Shown here in pieces: positions 1 through 13,100 of a stretch of DNA of 64,000 bases; positions within the stretch are counted from its first letter, which is position 1; each line of letters starts with the position of its first letter. The DNA comes from Siphonodentalium dalli (taxonomy: Eukaryota; Mollusca; Scaphopoda; Gadilida; Siphonodentaliidae): NCBI GenBank assembly GCA_032622095.1, contig CP136069.1, positions 33,020,194 to 33,084,193 on the forward strand, given 5' to 3'. The notes beneath the pieces were generated by a model that was not told where the DNA came from, ran no database searches, and was given only the letters and a program-made list of their open reading frames with translations. Made by a program: the position numbers and the translations under genes.

Positions 1-1353
1 GCAATAGGTATCCGAGGTAAATTACTGTCATGGTTTGTTAAATATCTTAATAATAGAACTCAGTCCACAGTAATTAATGGAAAAATTTCTAAGAATAGTA
101 CTATACATGCTGGTGTACCACAAGGCTCAGTACTAGGCCCCCTCCTATTTAATATTTACATCAACGATATAGTGTCGGGTATAGAATCTAACATTAGACT
201 TTATGCAGATGATACCTGCTTATTTTTGCCTGTAGACAATGAAGTTATGGCTGCCGAGATTCTAAATAGGGACCTTCTCCGTATTGGAGAATGGGCAAAG
301 AAATGGCAAGTTAATTTTAGCCCTGCCAAAACAAAAACTTTGACAATCGGAGTGGATGGTAACCATGTTAATCCAGTATTGTTCTTATGTGATCAACCAG
401 TACAAGAAGTAGATGAACACAAACACCTGGGTCTCACTTTCAGTAGGAGTGGAAATTGGGACATCCATATTGACACTATTGTCAATAAGGTTGCACCTAT
501 GATAAACATATTTAGGAGTTTTAAATATCGCCTATCGAGATCGGCCTTACTGAACATATACAGGTCTTTCATATTACCTCTATTTGATTATGCAGACTCA
601 GTTTGGGGTAATTGCTCTTTGACAAAATGTACTCAGTTGGAAAATTTACACCTTGATGGTCTTCGCACAATATGTGGTGCAGTTAGAGGTATCAGTCATA
701 ATCTAATATACACTGAAACTGGTTTTGCTCCCTTAAGTTTAAGACGAGAACGTAGAAAAACCATTATGATGTTTAAACTTGTGAATAGGCTTTGTCCACA
801 GTATCTCTATCTGAAGATTCCAAGACTTGTCTCTGATACATGTGATTACTCTTTTCGAGTGGATAAATTAATTGAATTCGAATGGAATCTGAAAAGTTTC
901 TATAACTCATTCTTTCCTTCTGGTGTGAGACTGTGGAACAATGTGGACACTGATATACTAAATACAATTTCTCTATCTAAATTAAAATTTGACTTGACTA
1001 GATTCAATACAGTGGTGCCCAAAGTCTATTATGAAGGGAGCAGATGTAACCAAATAATACATGCTAAACTGCGCCTAGGCTGTAGTGATCTGAATGCTCA
1101 TAAGTATGAAAGGTTTCTAATTGATGATCCAAGCTGTAGTTGTGGTTATGCTTATGAGGATCCTGAGCACTACATAGTCTTTTGCCCATTATTTTATAGA
1201 CAACGTGAATCCTTAGTATTAACATTGAAAGACCTAGATTGTGAAATTTGTATTAAAGATTTTCTTATTGGATCATCCCATGTTGTTCCTAATACAAATT
1301 CAACAATATGTAATGCACTTCATATTTACTTTGAATCTACTGAGAGACTGTGA
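1..1353 (+). CDS. Non-LTR retrotransposon reverse transcriptase, C-terminal part (5' end outside window)
   Basis: The reading frame is open from base 1 to the stop at 1351-1353, giving 450 residues with no internal stop. It enters the window inside the RT palm. AGVPQGSVLGPLLFN begins near residue 37, and the catalytic YADD lies at residues 68-71. The thumb and connection region follows (KHLGLTFS, then LYRSFILPLFDYADSVWG-like helices). A C-terminal Cys/His cluster starts near residue 379 (CSCG, then EHYIVFCP), as is usual in Jockey/CR1-like LINE ORF2 proteins. The enzyme would copy the element's RNA at a nicked target. I start the feature at base 1 because the frame is already coding there; the first internal Met is at 172. 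The intact frame suggests fairly recent insertion. The clade is not resolved. Confidence 0.9.
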   Translation, partial: AIGIRGKLLSWFVKYLNNRTQSTVINGKISKNSTIHAGVPQGSVLGPLLFNIYINDIVSGIESNIRLYADDTCLFLPVDNEVMAAEILNRDLLRIGEWAKKWQVNFSPAKTKTLTIGVDGNHVNPVLFLCDQPVQEVDEHKHLGLTFSRSGNWDIHIDTIVNKVAPMINIFRSFKYRLSRSALLNIYRSFILPLFDYADSVWGNCSLTKCTQLENLHLDGLRTICGAVRGISHNLIYTETGFAPLSLRRERRKTIMMFKLVNRLCPQYLYLKIPRLVSDTCDYSFRVDKLIEFEWNLKSFYNSFFPSGVRLWNNVDTDILNTISLSKLKFDLTRFNTVVPKVYYEGSRCNQIIHAKLRLGCSDLNAHKYERFLIDDPSCSCGYAYEDPEHYIVFCPLFYRQRESLVLTLKDLDCEICIKDFLIGSSHVVPNTNSTICNALHIYFESTERL

Positions 1354-1757
1354 TTACATATCAACTGCAGTACACTTTTTCTGCTTAAGTTTAACTTGCA
1401 GATTGATACATGTGGATGTGACGTATCATTCAAATTTATATTCAAATTTATATGGTATTATATCATCACAACTTTATCTGAATATTGAATCATTTTAAAC
1501 TCTAAACTCTTACTCATTGCCATCAACAGTATTTTCAGGATAACCCTGTCTTATTTAATCCTATTTAGTGACGTCATACTTAATGATTATTAGGAATTTC
1601 CATGATACAAGATATATACACCATTAAATTGTCATGTGTCCTTGTTTGTCAACTTTTTGTATTTTTCTGTTTGGACCCAATAAAATAGGCTGTGCCTGAG
1701 TTTTGGGTCCAATTTCATTCATGAGTTAATGAATAAAAATGTATTTATAAAAAAATG
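1354..1757 (+). mobile_element. 3' UTR and A-rich tail of the LINE at the window start
   Basis: Non-coding sequence after the RT stop ends in AATGAATAAAAATG and a run of seven A at about 1750-1756, a plausible LINE 3' terminus. It contains an inverted repeat with 10-bp arms, TTGGACCCAA at 1671-1680 and TTGGGTCCAA at 1703-1712. This could form a 3' hairpin of the type LINE RTs recognise. The element ends directly against a 140-bp tandem array. Confidence 0.6.
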
Positions 1758-2530
1758 GCGCATGCTTCCATCTGTGTGAGGCTCATTGTGGGTTACATTG
1801 GCTCTATTAAGCTCAGGTGCTCTGTTATGTTCGCCGTCGCGAGACCAATACAACCCATAGGGAGCCCCACATAGACTGGACCAGGCGACACTCAATAGTA
1901 CATGCTTCCATCTGTGTGAGGCTCCCTGTGGGTTACACTGGCTCTATGACGCTCATACTCTATGTTATGTTCGCCGTCAAGAGACCAGTACAACCGACAG
2001 AGACACCAACATAGACGTGAACAGACGACACCCATGGTGCATGCTTCCATCTGTGTGATGCTCATGGTGGGTTACATTGGCTCTATTAAGCTCAGTTGCT
2101 CTGTTATGTTCACCGTCACGAGATCAGTACACCCCATGGCGAGCCCCACATATGCTGGACCAGACGACAGTCCATAGTGCATGCTTTCATATGTGTGAGG
2201 CTCCTTGTGGGTTACACTGGTTCTATGACGTCCAGACGCACTGCTATGTTCGCCGTCACGAGACCAATACAACCCATAGAGAGCCCCACATAGACTGGGT
2301 CAGACGACACTCAATAGTGCATGCTATCATCTGTGTGAGGCTCATTGTGGGTTACACTGGCTCTACGACGCTCAGACGCTCTGCTATGTTCACATTCACG
2401 AGACCAGTACAACCCATATATAGCCCCACATAGACAGGAACAGGCGACACGCCGTAGTGTATGTTTCCATCTATGTGAGGCTCAGTGTGGGTTACACTGT
2501 CTATCTGCTATGTTCGCTTCACGAGACCAG
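1758..2530. repeat. 140-bp tandem array, about 5.5 copies
   Basis: The motif CATGCTTCCATCTGTGTGAG recurs at about 1760, 1900, 2040, 2180, 2320 and 2460, an almost exact 140-bp period. Units share a CGAGACCA-type block and a GAGCCCCACATAGAC block. Short open frames here are by-products of the repeat. A related diverged piece is at about 21690-21750 inside intron 3 of the vitellogenin gene. Confidence 0.9.
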
Positions 2531-3118
2531 TATATTTACCGCCATTTTGATAATGACGTCCCGGGAAAAATTCCCCATCCAACCGGAAAAAGATCGCGGT
2601 TCTTATCCGACACTTTTCAATCGTTTCAGACAGCAATAACCCGCAACTGAAATAAGCCGAAAACTGAAAACAAAATGATTGGGTAGTTTATTGCTAAAAT
2701 ATTTCGTGTAGCTTTGTGCATCACCATTAATTGTTGTTTTGTGTATAACCATTTATTATTGTTTTGTGTAGCACCATTTATTATTGTTTTGTATATAACC
2801 ATTTATTGTTGTTTTGTGTATAACCATTTATTGTTGTTTGCAAAATGGAGAACTTAGAGAGTTCAAGTTATATTGTTTACAGTCATTAGTAAAGAGGGAT
2901 TTTCACGATTTCCAGTTGGAAGTTATTACGTCACGACTCGTACTAAAAGAGCACCCATACCAATATGTTTTCGCGGCACTGAAATTGTGTATGAAATAAC
3001 TTCCTCAGAAATAAATTAAGAATGCTCTTCAATGTGTGCCTCTTTTTCGGGTATTGAAAAGATAGTCACACTTTATCACATGTAGTCATGACTGTAGCGA
3101 GATGTTACAACTTTTATT
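2531..3118. repeat. AT-rich spacer with a 25-bp tandem repeat
   Basis: Four copies of a 25-bp unit (GTTTTGTGTATAACCATTT then TATTATT-like) occupy 2736-2850. I see no exon in the rest. Confidence 0.7.
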
Positions 3119-3182
3119 AACACCTTCCATCAACACCTTCCATCAACACCTTCCATCAACACCTTCCATCAACACCTTCCAG
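3119..3182. repeat. 13-bp minisatellite, five copies
   Basis: The unit CAACACCTTCCAT is repeated about five times with almost no divergence. Confidence 0.9.
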
Positions 3183-3329
3183 TTGTGAATTGAATTGAAT
3201 TGCTTTATTTCACTCAATCATATAAATTGTATGAGATACAGAGTGAAAAACGTATATACAGAGCTATGTACACAATGTTAGTATGGCCGTTGCGTTTGGC
3301 GTTCGATGTCCGTAAGTGTCATTCGTCGT

Positions 3330-3640
3330 GTTCTACGTCATCATCATCATCATCATCACCATCATCATCATCGTCATCTTCAGCAACAATATCCTCATCA
3401 TCATCATCATCATCTTCATCATCGTCATCATCGTCATCATCATCATCATCATCACCATCACCATCATCATCATCATCATCACCATCATCATCATCATCTT
3501 TGTCGTCGTCGCCTTCGTCGTAATCATCATCCTCATTGCCATCATCATCATCATCATCGTCGTCGCCGACGTCGTCGCCATCATCATCATCATCATCATC
3601 ACCACTACCATCATCATCATCATCCTACGCGCCATCATCG
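3330..3640. repeat. Imperfect (CAT/ATC)n trinucleotide microsatellite
   Basis: About 310 bp of CAT repeats interrupted by CGT, CTT and CAC triplets. Because the unit is three bases long, several frames stay open and read as runs of Ser, His, Ile or Met. They are not genes. Confidence 0.95.
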
Positions 3641-3734
3641 TCGCGAGTGTTTCAACATCAGCATGTATATATTCATTGTCTGCCATGTGATTTCGCATTA
3701 TCGGAAGCGTCCAGCGACACTGTTGAAATGACCG

Positions 3735-3875
3735 CACTTATCACCGAGACCGAAGTATCCGAGCGACCCGGTTAAGATGACCACACGTATCACCCAGACG
3801 GAGGTATCGGAGTGACCCTAATAATAAAAGACCACACGTATCACCGCGACACGAAAGTATCCACGACGATAACAT
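3735..3875. repeat. 50-bp tandem repeat, three diverged copies
   Basis: Units contain CACACGTATCACC, then a GAC-GAAGTATCC block, near 3738, 3787 and 3839. They lie about 120 bp beyond the donor of vitellogenin exon 12. I could not match them to that exon, so their origin is open. Confidence 0.7.
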
Positions 3876-3990
3876 TACTTCGAGACAACGAACAGACGAC
3901 GCCAATACTTGGGTTCCAGCTATGTTTTGCTTCAAGGAATAAGTAACGCAAGGAACCTTGATAAATGATATGATTGTTTTTATTGCTCAC

Positions 3991-4179
3991 CTGTTGTGGC
4001 ACCTTGTATGCACATCTTCTGAGAGCGATGATGGCCTCGAGTTGGAGTTGGATAGATGCGCGCGCACTGATCAGTGGGGCAACGTGTGGAATTGCTTCTT
4101 CAAATCCAGTATTCGCGAGGGTCTTCAGAGCAAGGATCTGGACCTCGGTGTCTAGGCTCTGCAGGAGGGCGGCGACAGA
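3991..4179 (-). CDS. Vitellogenin-type gene, exon 12 (last in window)
   Basis: Residues 557-619, including LLQSLDTEVQILALKTLANT and ending YKVPQQ. These are the typical vitellogenin helical repeats (LALKTLANTGFEEAIP, then a second helix with ALRRCAYKVP). Acceptor TTTTATTGCAG, donor CAG|GTGAGC, phase 0 both sides. I found no further exon between here and base 1. Confidence 0.93.
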
Positions 4180-7100
4180 CTGCAATAAAACAAGAACACC
4201 ATAGTCAGAAATTGTAACGCACTCAAAATCATATATTATATACCCATGATTGTAATTATAGAATATAATATATATTGGTTTTGCGAATGACCAACTCAGA
4301 ATTCCGTTAAGATAACAATATCAACCAGCAACTAATTAACGAACCGGTGGCCGACTCGGCCGTCTCCGACCACAACCCCCAGTGGGCTGCAGAACGAAAA
4401 AATGTCTATAAAAGTTGAAATATAAGATATACAAATTATCTTTTTCATTTCTTTTATTTGTAATTGGCATAGCTTATCACAACCAAAACTCAACATTATT
4501 GACATAATAATGTAAAGGATAATAAACGAAATTGAAATTCCCAGCTACACCTTTTACCGGACTCGGCCTCCTGGTCGCGCAGTTCGACTTTTAAATCCGT
4601 CCCAAAAATTCCATGTTTCTATAAAAAAATAAATCCCAGCGTAAACTCCAGCGCCCAGGCGACACAAGAATATGTACATTAGTATACACGCGGCACGCGC
4701 AATAAGAGAGTTAGCGTGAGAGAGAGCGAGAGAGAGAGTAGTGAGTGAAAGGTGCCAGATTATGATGTTACGCGTAATTTACTGAAGCGGAACGGATAGC
4801 TGTAAAATCCTTTTTATTCGTGGGGGTTCATTATTCGTTGATTTCGTGGTTCGACCCAACAACGAAATCTAAACCCAACGAAATAATTGACTCAAGAGTA
4901 AATCAGTTAAAATCTCAATACATAAAATCGAAATGAATATCGGGCATGAAGTTTGTTTTCGACATGTCGTAAAATGGGTTGACAAAAAACACGGAAGACG
5001 AGATGAAACGTAATTTTCGCAACCGTAATGTGAATACTCGCCACGCTTTAATTTTTGAGATGGTCGCGGTGATCATTATTTTGCCAACAATCGTGTCGAC
5101 GCCATCGTTCGTGGCTTGCGTTGATGCAGTATGTTCTGCATCACTGATCATTTTTGGATTTGCGGAAGACCAGCAGTGTCCGGAGATCGAATTCATGTCC
5201 CCACGAAATAGCCTTTTTTATAAGAAACCACGAAAATTGAGACCGACGAAATTAAAGCCAATCACAGTAGCTGTTTCCACGAGACAGTCGGTGTGTTTGT
5301 ACTGTATGTGCTTATGCTGGATTACATACACACACACACATATCTTACCACGTTCTCGTCATGAAATGAATACACATTAACAAATGTCACCAACATGAAA
5401 GACACATTATAGTCGTGGATACATTTCCAACATCGTTACATAAATCAGTTCAGCACATTATGATTTGACAACAAAACGTTGGTTGAAAATAGCAGATGTA
5501 AAACAGAATGTGTGTCCTAAAATAGGCCGTAAATCGTTGACTCCACGTTGGGTAACGCTGGTTCGGACACAGTTTAGAGGTTTTAGAATCAGAATCATTA
5601 TTGAATCCATAACATTGTGTATGAATATAGGTATACCACAACAATTCCTAAGACCAAGCAGTTAGTGATTTCGCCTGAAAGTCTGTCGTGGGACTATTTG
5701 GTTCCTTCAAGAACGTAAGACCACAAAGCGCCGGTTTCAGCCGACGTACGGTTTTATTCCATCGTGTGCGTCCATGTCACATGACATGGCGTAAACCTAC
5801 GATACGCTATACTTCTAAGACCAGTATGCTGTATTCACGTGTCCTGCATTGATCCGCTCCACAAACTTATTGATTTGGTTGTAACTGGTCCCAATAAATT
5901 ACTCTTCAAAGACTTTCAGGCAAAATATTAACGTTCGGTTCAGTCCCGTGTTTTAGAACTTATTATCTAAACATTTCCCTCAATAAATAGAACTCGTTCT
6001 ATACATTTATTTATATGTCGTCTGCTTTTATCACCTCTCCAAATTATTAATAGACCATTCCGATGTACACTTTTTAACTGACTGGGATAATTCATTTATA
6101 ATAGACAGGGTTAATGAACGACTCAGTCGCTCGCCTACATTATTAGATATCATATGGAATCCACCCCCTCTGCGCAATTTTGAAGATTCGAGTTAATAAT
6201 AGTGCATAACATACCGCATCTTTTGATGACTGTTTTACTAACTATGAACTACTGCTTTCGAATTTTATGGTACTTTTTATGTTTCTGACATTTTTGCTTA
6301 AATTGTACATGTTGGTGGGTTAGGGTAAGTCATTTCCCTAATGTTGGGCATGCGTTTACATTTAACGCACTGAACTTTTTTCATCTTGAAGAAGTTTTAT
6401 TAAATAATAGTAATATACAACAAAATTAAACATGGATATATATTGTGGTATTTTTCAACAATTTAAATTTAAATTTTTCTTAAAATTTTTCGAGGAACAT
6501 GAAAACTAACATTGGCTGTATTCGGAGGATCGACGCGAACATGATGCCAAAGTCCGTAGTTATTCTCCTATTTGGTTGTAAAGAGTAATGGCTAAGGAAG
6601 TTAGTTTTATAAAGTATTCGGTGTATTTCATTATTGATGACTAACCATGACGATCTGTCTCTTCATGCGGCTATAGATCTCTGTCGTCTGATCAAATTGC
6701 TGCTGTTCCAATCTGAGGATGCGACGCAGTTCTTTGCGCTCGTGGTTACGGTTCGCGTTCTCAATCAGTCTCTGGATTATTGCGATCTTCTTCCTAGATT
6801 CACTGACGGTAGTTTCGTTCCATGTTGACAGCTTATGTCCCCAAATACCAATGCTAAGCCATGTAGCTCTAACACAATTTGGTGGGAGTTGAACAGCGGC
6901 TTCTGGATTGTTGACGATGGCCTGTGGAACAGTACATGTTAATCTTATATTTGAAATACAAACATCGACGGCATATATATAGTTTTAGGCCTGCGAAACA
7001 ACTTACATGTTTATTCTTGAACTCCATAAACACCCATTGGGGGTTATTATTTCGGGCCAAACTGTGTAGTTTCTTGTCATGCTTAGATGTTACCGTGGCA

Positions 7101-10100
7101 GTAGAACGCATGCGTACATCTTTTGGGGCCGAGAAAACTAGCTTATTGGCAATTAATTTTCGCATTATTATTTTTATAGCAACTTTTTAAATTCGATCAT
7201 TTCAAATTTGAGCACCCTGGTAATAATATGATGATCCTTCTATGAGGAAATACCGATATCTAATATTTCTGATTTCTTCTGCTTTCAATGCTTCGTGTCA
7301 TGGGAATGCTTTTCAAATTATTTTGAAATATATGATGCGCGTTGATTCTTTATTCCTGGAGTGAGGGCCGGGGACATACGTCACTAACGTAATTTATAAA
7401 CCGTCGTTTTAGACGTCAGGTAGCTGCTATCTGGAATCACATACATTGATAACAATTATGAGTGGTTGCGCTATAATTTACATATATTTGCCACAAGCGT
7501 TATTGTACTTACGGCTGAGCGGGTTTATGTGCATTTTACGAACACCTATTAAATAGTTGGAGCGTGTTTCATGTTCAACAACTGGACACAGTCCATGCCT
7601 ATTTTCCTTGTAAATGTAAGTTATAAATATTTTTTTAACTAGTAGCGACTTTCGCATAAGCGTTGTGTTTATGTACTAGTTTATACGTCATTTAAACGTG
7701 TATATATGTTTTAATCAAAACCGCGTTGGGTTACATATATACTTGACGTCGGGGGTCGGGGGTCGGGGGTCACAACTTGCTATGTATTTACGAAAGGGAA
7801 TTGAATCTGGTTTGCATGACATGTCCAACTTACCATGACTTTACGAAGTAGAACTGGATCTGGTTTGCATGACATCGCCAGTTTGGCCATGACCTGTGGA
7901 ACAAGGTCCATTGGGATCTGACGTTCGGCAACAGCTTCGATGACAACCTCGGCGGCTTCTCTCGTCCCAGCGGCGGCGATCGCCTGCCACATGTATGGTC
8001 TGCAACGAAATCAGAGGAGAGGGATGGATAGGGAGAGAGAAAACTCTACGTACGGTCTGTACCGAAATGAGAGGACAGGGAAGAATATGGAGACGGGCAA
8101 ACTACGTATATCGGTCTATAACGAAATGAGATGGCATAATCTCGTCTGCGCAAAGAATGCCGATGTACAATCGAGAAACAATGGACTGGCTCAAAATGTA
8201 TTTCAAAGATTGCACAGGCACCCACGAAACGCAGCGTGTTAAACCGGTTATAGATAGGTGCTGGTCAACCAACGATCATATCGGAACTTCACCTCGATGC
8301 ATTCAATTGTGAGTGCAATACAATATTTATGACTATATATTGCATGGAGATAACGTACTCTCGAGGACCGTCTTCCTGTCACATCCATGTGCAAATAAAT
8401 AATAATTATTGGCGAGAAGTCAGGTGATGATTTCATTAAACATATATACAAGTATATTAATAATGTTATATTTTTATGTCCCTGGTCCGTATATAGTGTA
8501 TATTAATTAGACATATTTACGTTTTGACGAGAACAGGAGTGTCGATTGGACTGTGGGGGTTAATTAATCAGCATTGGAGTTAGCACGGAACTGTCTACAA
8601 TCATGGCACTTGGTATTATTACATTTGAAGGATACATTTCTAACATTTATTTGATCAAAACAGATTTGAATATTATGATTCTTGATGTGAGCTTTTTAGA
8701 TTTTTGTGGATGCTAGACCAGATTTTGATGAACGAAAAAACCGGAAGTTCGGTGGAAAATGATGTTTCAGGTGTTTGACAACCGAGGTCACCGCGTTGTC
8801 TCGTTCTACTGCTTGTTGTGTGGAAATATGAGGTAAATACATTTGGTATTGCATTATAATGCCAGTCATGTATAAATAGTGAAACGCGTAGTTTATACAC
8901 ATCTTCAAATTTAAAGATGTGCTCTGATTTGAATAGTGGACTGGTGTGGCTGTTGTATTTTTTTCTGAAGATATACCAACATTATAAAGATAGAGGAACA
9001 ATTTATCATAGCAAATCACATCCAACACGAACACTGGGTAATCTGTTACTATATTTAGGACCTAATATTTGGGGTCGGGGTTTAATAGGGAGTTGACCTC
9101 CTGACGTCTATAAATTCAATTAACAATCTATCTTTCCGGAACAAAATATCATGAAATGTCACATTCTTATATATGCAGCGACCCCGTGAAACAATACAGT
9201 GGCGTAATGTGGAATTAACATTTATCAAGCGACAATGTCACTAGTCACCCTGTTAATGTGTCAATTTGACACAAACAATTCTACGACTTTCCAAAATAGA
9301 AAAACAAAACAAACAAAGACCTTGAAACACAGGGCGCAATTTGTAAGGTAAGTAAATATAAATGAGAGATATTTGCTCAAATTATTGACTTTCTGGTGCA
9401 GCTTATTCTTATATATGCACCGAATGATACTGCTTTATATAATTATAAACGACCCCGCGAAACATTAGTGGCGGAATGTGGAGTTAACATTTATCAAGCG
9501 ACAATGTCACTAGTCACCCTGTTAATGTGTCAATTTGACACATAAAATTCTACGACTTTCCAAAATAGAAAACACAAAACAATCAAAGACCTTGAAACGC
9601 AGGGCGCAATTTGTAAGGTAAGTAAATATAAATGAGAGATGCTGCATGGTTGTACATAAATGAGAGATGTTTGCTGAAACCGTTACCTTGGTGGTGCAGC
9701 TCCGTTGTATATATATATATATATAAATAAGAGATATTTGCTGGAACCATTACCTTGCTGGTGCCGCTCCGTTGTATTTCTTGACACATTCTCTGAGGGC
9801 GGACTCGCTTGCATTTCTCATCACGTGGATCAGCCTCAATACGAGTTCTGGAGCCTCCTCCAACATAGCTTCGGGTAGTGCAACCAAAGTGTCGAGAACT
9901 CCACCGATCTACATCACACAAGATACAAGAATGTATTGCAAAACACACCAATGGGCAGTTGTAAGATACTATGAGTACCATATATACATAAATAAGCAAT
10001 AGATAATAAATTAATATAACAAACACAGTTCTTATCAACATTCCCCCAACAATTTCTTCAAGTTTTATGATTCCGTCGTAGGAAGAACTGCATGCCTATG

Positions 10101-13100
10101 TATGTACAATCGTTGTTTAATTAATTTAAAAAACACATTGTCTGTCACACATGGAACCGAGTCGATTTTATAATGGTATTACTGGTTGTCGATGCCTCCC
10201 TTTTTCTATTGCCAATATATAAGGATGCGAGTTAGAAACGATAATGTCTTAGATATAAACGATAGATGAATACTAGAATCCCCAGCATCATTTTGGCTTC
10301 CGGCAGCGCAAACAAGGTGTCGATAATTAATCCGATATACATGTATGGCAGCGAGTTATATTTAGTATTATAATTACTCCGATCTACATGTAAGGCATCG
10401 AGTTAGATTTAGTATTTTATTACTCCGATCTACATGTAAGGCAGCGAGTTATAATTAGTATTATAATTACTCCGATCTACATGTAAGGTAGCGTGTTAGA
10501 TTTAGTATCGACAATTACTCCGATCTACATGTAAGGTAGCGAGTTAGATATAGTATTATAATTACTCCGATCTACATGTAAGGTAGCGAGTTAGATTTAG
10601 TATTATAATTACTCCGATCTACATGTAAGGTAGCGAGTTAGATTTAGTATTATAATTACTTCGATCTGCATGTAAGGTAGCGAGTTAGATTTAGTATTAT
10701 AATTACTCCGATCTACATGTAAGGTAGCGAGTTAGATTTAGTATTATAATTACTTCGATCTACATGTAAGGCAGCGAGTTAGATTTAGTATTATACATTC
10801 ATACGACCACGATCAAGACCTGTTTGATTTCGGATGCGGAAATCGTGGCGTATCATTGGTTGAAACAATTTGCGACGGAATCGCAGTCGTTTACACGTAC
10901 AGTTCATAGATGGAAAGATCGTGGTTTATTCATTTTCGGCGATTCCACATCTTCATCTTCGACATTCCACATTTTTATCTTCGACATAACCGTGTGAACA
11001 GTCTATCCACGTTTTTGTCGGGTCCGATTTCTTACTTACAATTTAATCGTGGTTACGTGGACGTACAGTTAAACGACAGCGGCTTCGGTTTGGCTTCGGA
11101 TAGCTAGTCAGGGTGTGGTAAGCCAAATTATACCGGTTATCCAAAAAAGGACATACCGCCGAAATAAATGATATACCGATATAAAGCTGTGGGTGAAGAG
11201 AAGAAATTAGGGAAAAACGGTGTGGTGTTTTGTGATTTCGGAAAGGTACAGGGCGAATATACTGTGGCAAATTTAGTTAATGGGCGACGGCGGAGCCGGA
11301 GCCCATTAACGGGTATTTGCCACAGTATATTTGCCCTATACCTTTCCGAAATCACAAAACACCACACTGTTATCCCCATTCTTATGCTCTTCGAACTTAA
11401 AACGTTATTTAGACAAACAAATTTCTGAAAGTGCATGTATACAGGGCGAATGTACTGACTCAAATTTCGACAAAAGCGAAGTCGCTTGTTTGTTTATATA
11501 GCAACGAGCTAGTAACGGAAGTCAGTAGCAAGGGCGCCAACTCTATACATCTACTCCGTAAAGTCGCCGGCATGTACCGCGTAAGGGTGACGTCGTGGAG
11601 AGAAACGGAACAGTGAGCGGGGCTGGATTGGGCATGGACGATATTAAGAATTCAGCTGACGGCAATATTAGCGCGTGGAATATCTAACATTGAAGCGGTG
11701 AGCCGGACTATACATTGCGACAGGTTATCGATGAATAACCCCCCGCAAATATGTCATGTTTCCGGGGGTATATTGGCCTAAGTGCACTAGAATAAATGAT
11801 ATACCGATATAACGCTGTGGGTGAAGGGAAGAAATAGTGTGTACGCGTAGTACTGTACTGTCACTCTCCTTAAACTCGTGAAAACGGGATCACGTCACAT
11901 TCAAGCAGGTGGAAAGTCGGTTTTGAGAGGATTTAATATCGCCTTCATGATTCTAAGTCCGATGTTTAACACATGCAGTCATAATTACCGGTTGTCTTCA
12001 TAACACAATAAGCATTATGACATACTTTTGGAAATTCCAATGGATCCGCATCACTAAGCAAATGTCTAATCACGCTTTAACTCTTCCGTGACAGGAGCTT
12101 TCTTAAATTTGGCGAAAACACTATGCCTATGTATTCTCTTATATATGCAAGTCTCTCATAGGGACCCTCGCATTTATACCAGAGAATGCACTGGTATGTA
12201 CCGTGACCTTGTAAGTCATGGTATTATGTTATATATGCGAGGATCAATATGGGAGACTCGCATAAATAAGAACACGCACTGGTACTGGATATTTAATGCT
12301 GCACCAGCGCAGCTCCCACAATGAACGGGTAAAAGAAAGGTAAGCGATGTTTTTTTCTGGGAGCATTCACCTTCGCGATAACGAATCCATCTCCGGTTTC
12401 TTTCTGGAGTCTAACTTTCTCCTTGAGGACCTCTGGGAAGAATGGATTATCTGGTTTATCCATCGACTCGGGAAGATCCATCTTCAGTCCACTTGGCTGC
12501 CTTGTGCTCCTGATGAGTTCTGGGATTGGGGCCACTTGTGGAATTGCATCTTCAAGTATCAGAACTTGCCTGGAAGTGGATAAGTCACGTAGTCAAACAT
12601 AATACTGGATAACTAGACGGACATATGGGACCAGATTACATTACGCTTACGTACACATGATACGTGTACATATACACTGTGGGATATACTCTTTCAATAT
12701 AGGTGGATATTAATGTGAATGCCAATTATTGATATAAACGTAGAACAACACAGTTGTGTAAACGTTATTATAAAGGTACTCAATCCAGATCGATGGTCCC
12801 CATATTATCAGATTCCAACAACACCAATGTTTTTTTTGAAATGCCGCTTCTGTTATCCGAATCAATTAATTGCCCAAACAATTATAGGGCATGGTGAGCC
12901 ACAATTTGTTCAACGAAATTTGACCCGTTTGTCAAATATCTGACAAACAAAATGCACTTGATTTTAGAGTTATCCATCTTCAATTTGGTCCGAGACCGTC
13001 TTTTCGTGGCCATTAAAAAGTACCAGTTATGAAAAATAATAGATTTCAAAAATCGATATCTGATCACTTTAAGCTTTGATGGGTGCGTTCCTCGGCTCGA

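Noticed and set aside
3200-3737. Poly-Ser, poly-His, poly-Ile and poly-Met proteins
   Set aside because: Frames through an imperfect ATC microsatellite, open in many frames at once.
4979-5380. 133-codon plus-strand frame with a hydrophobic segment
   Set aside because: Lies in intron 11 within an old repeat, ends in a CA microsatellite, and shows no family motif.
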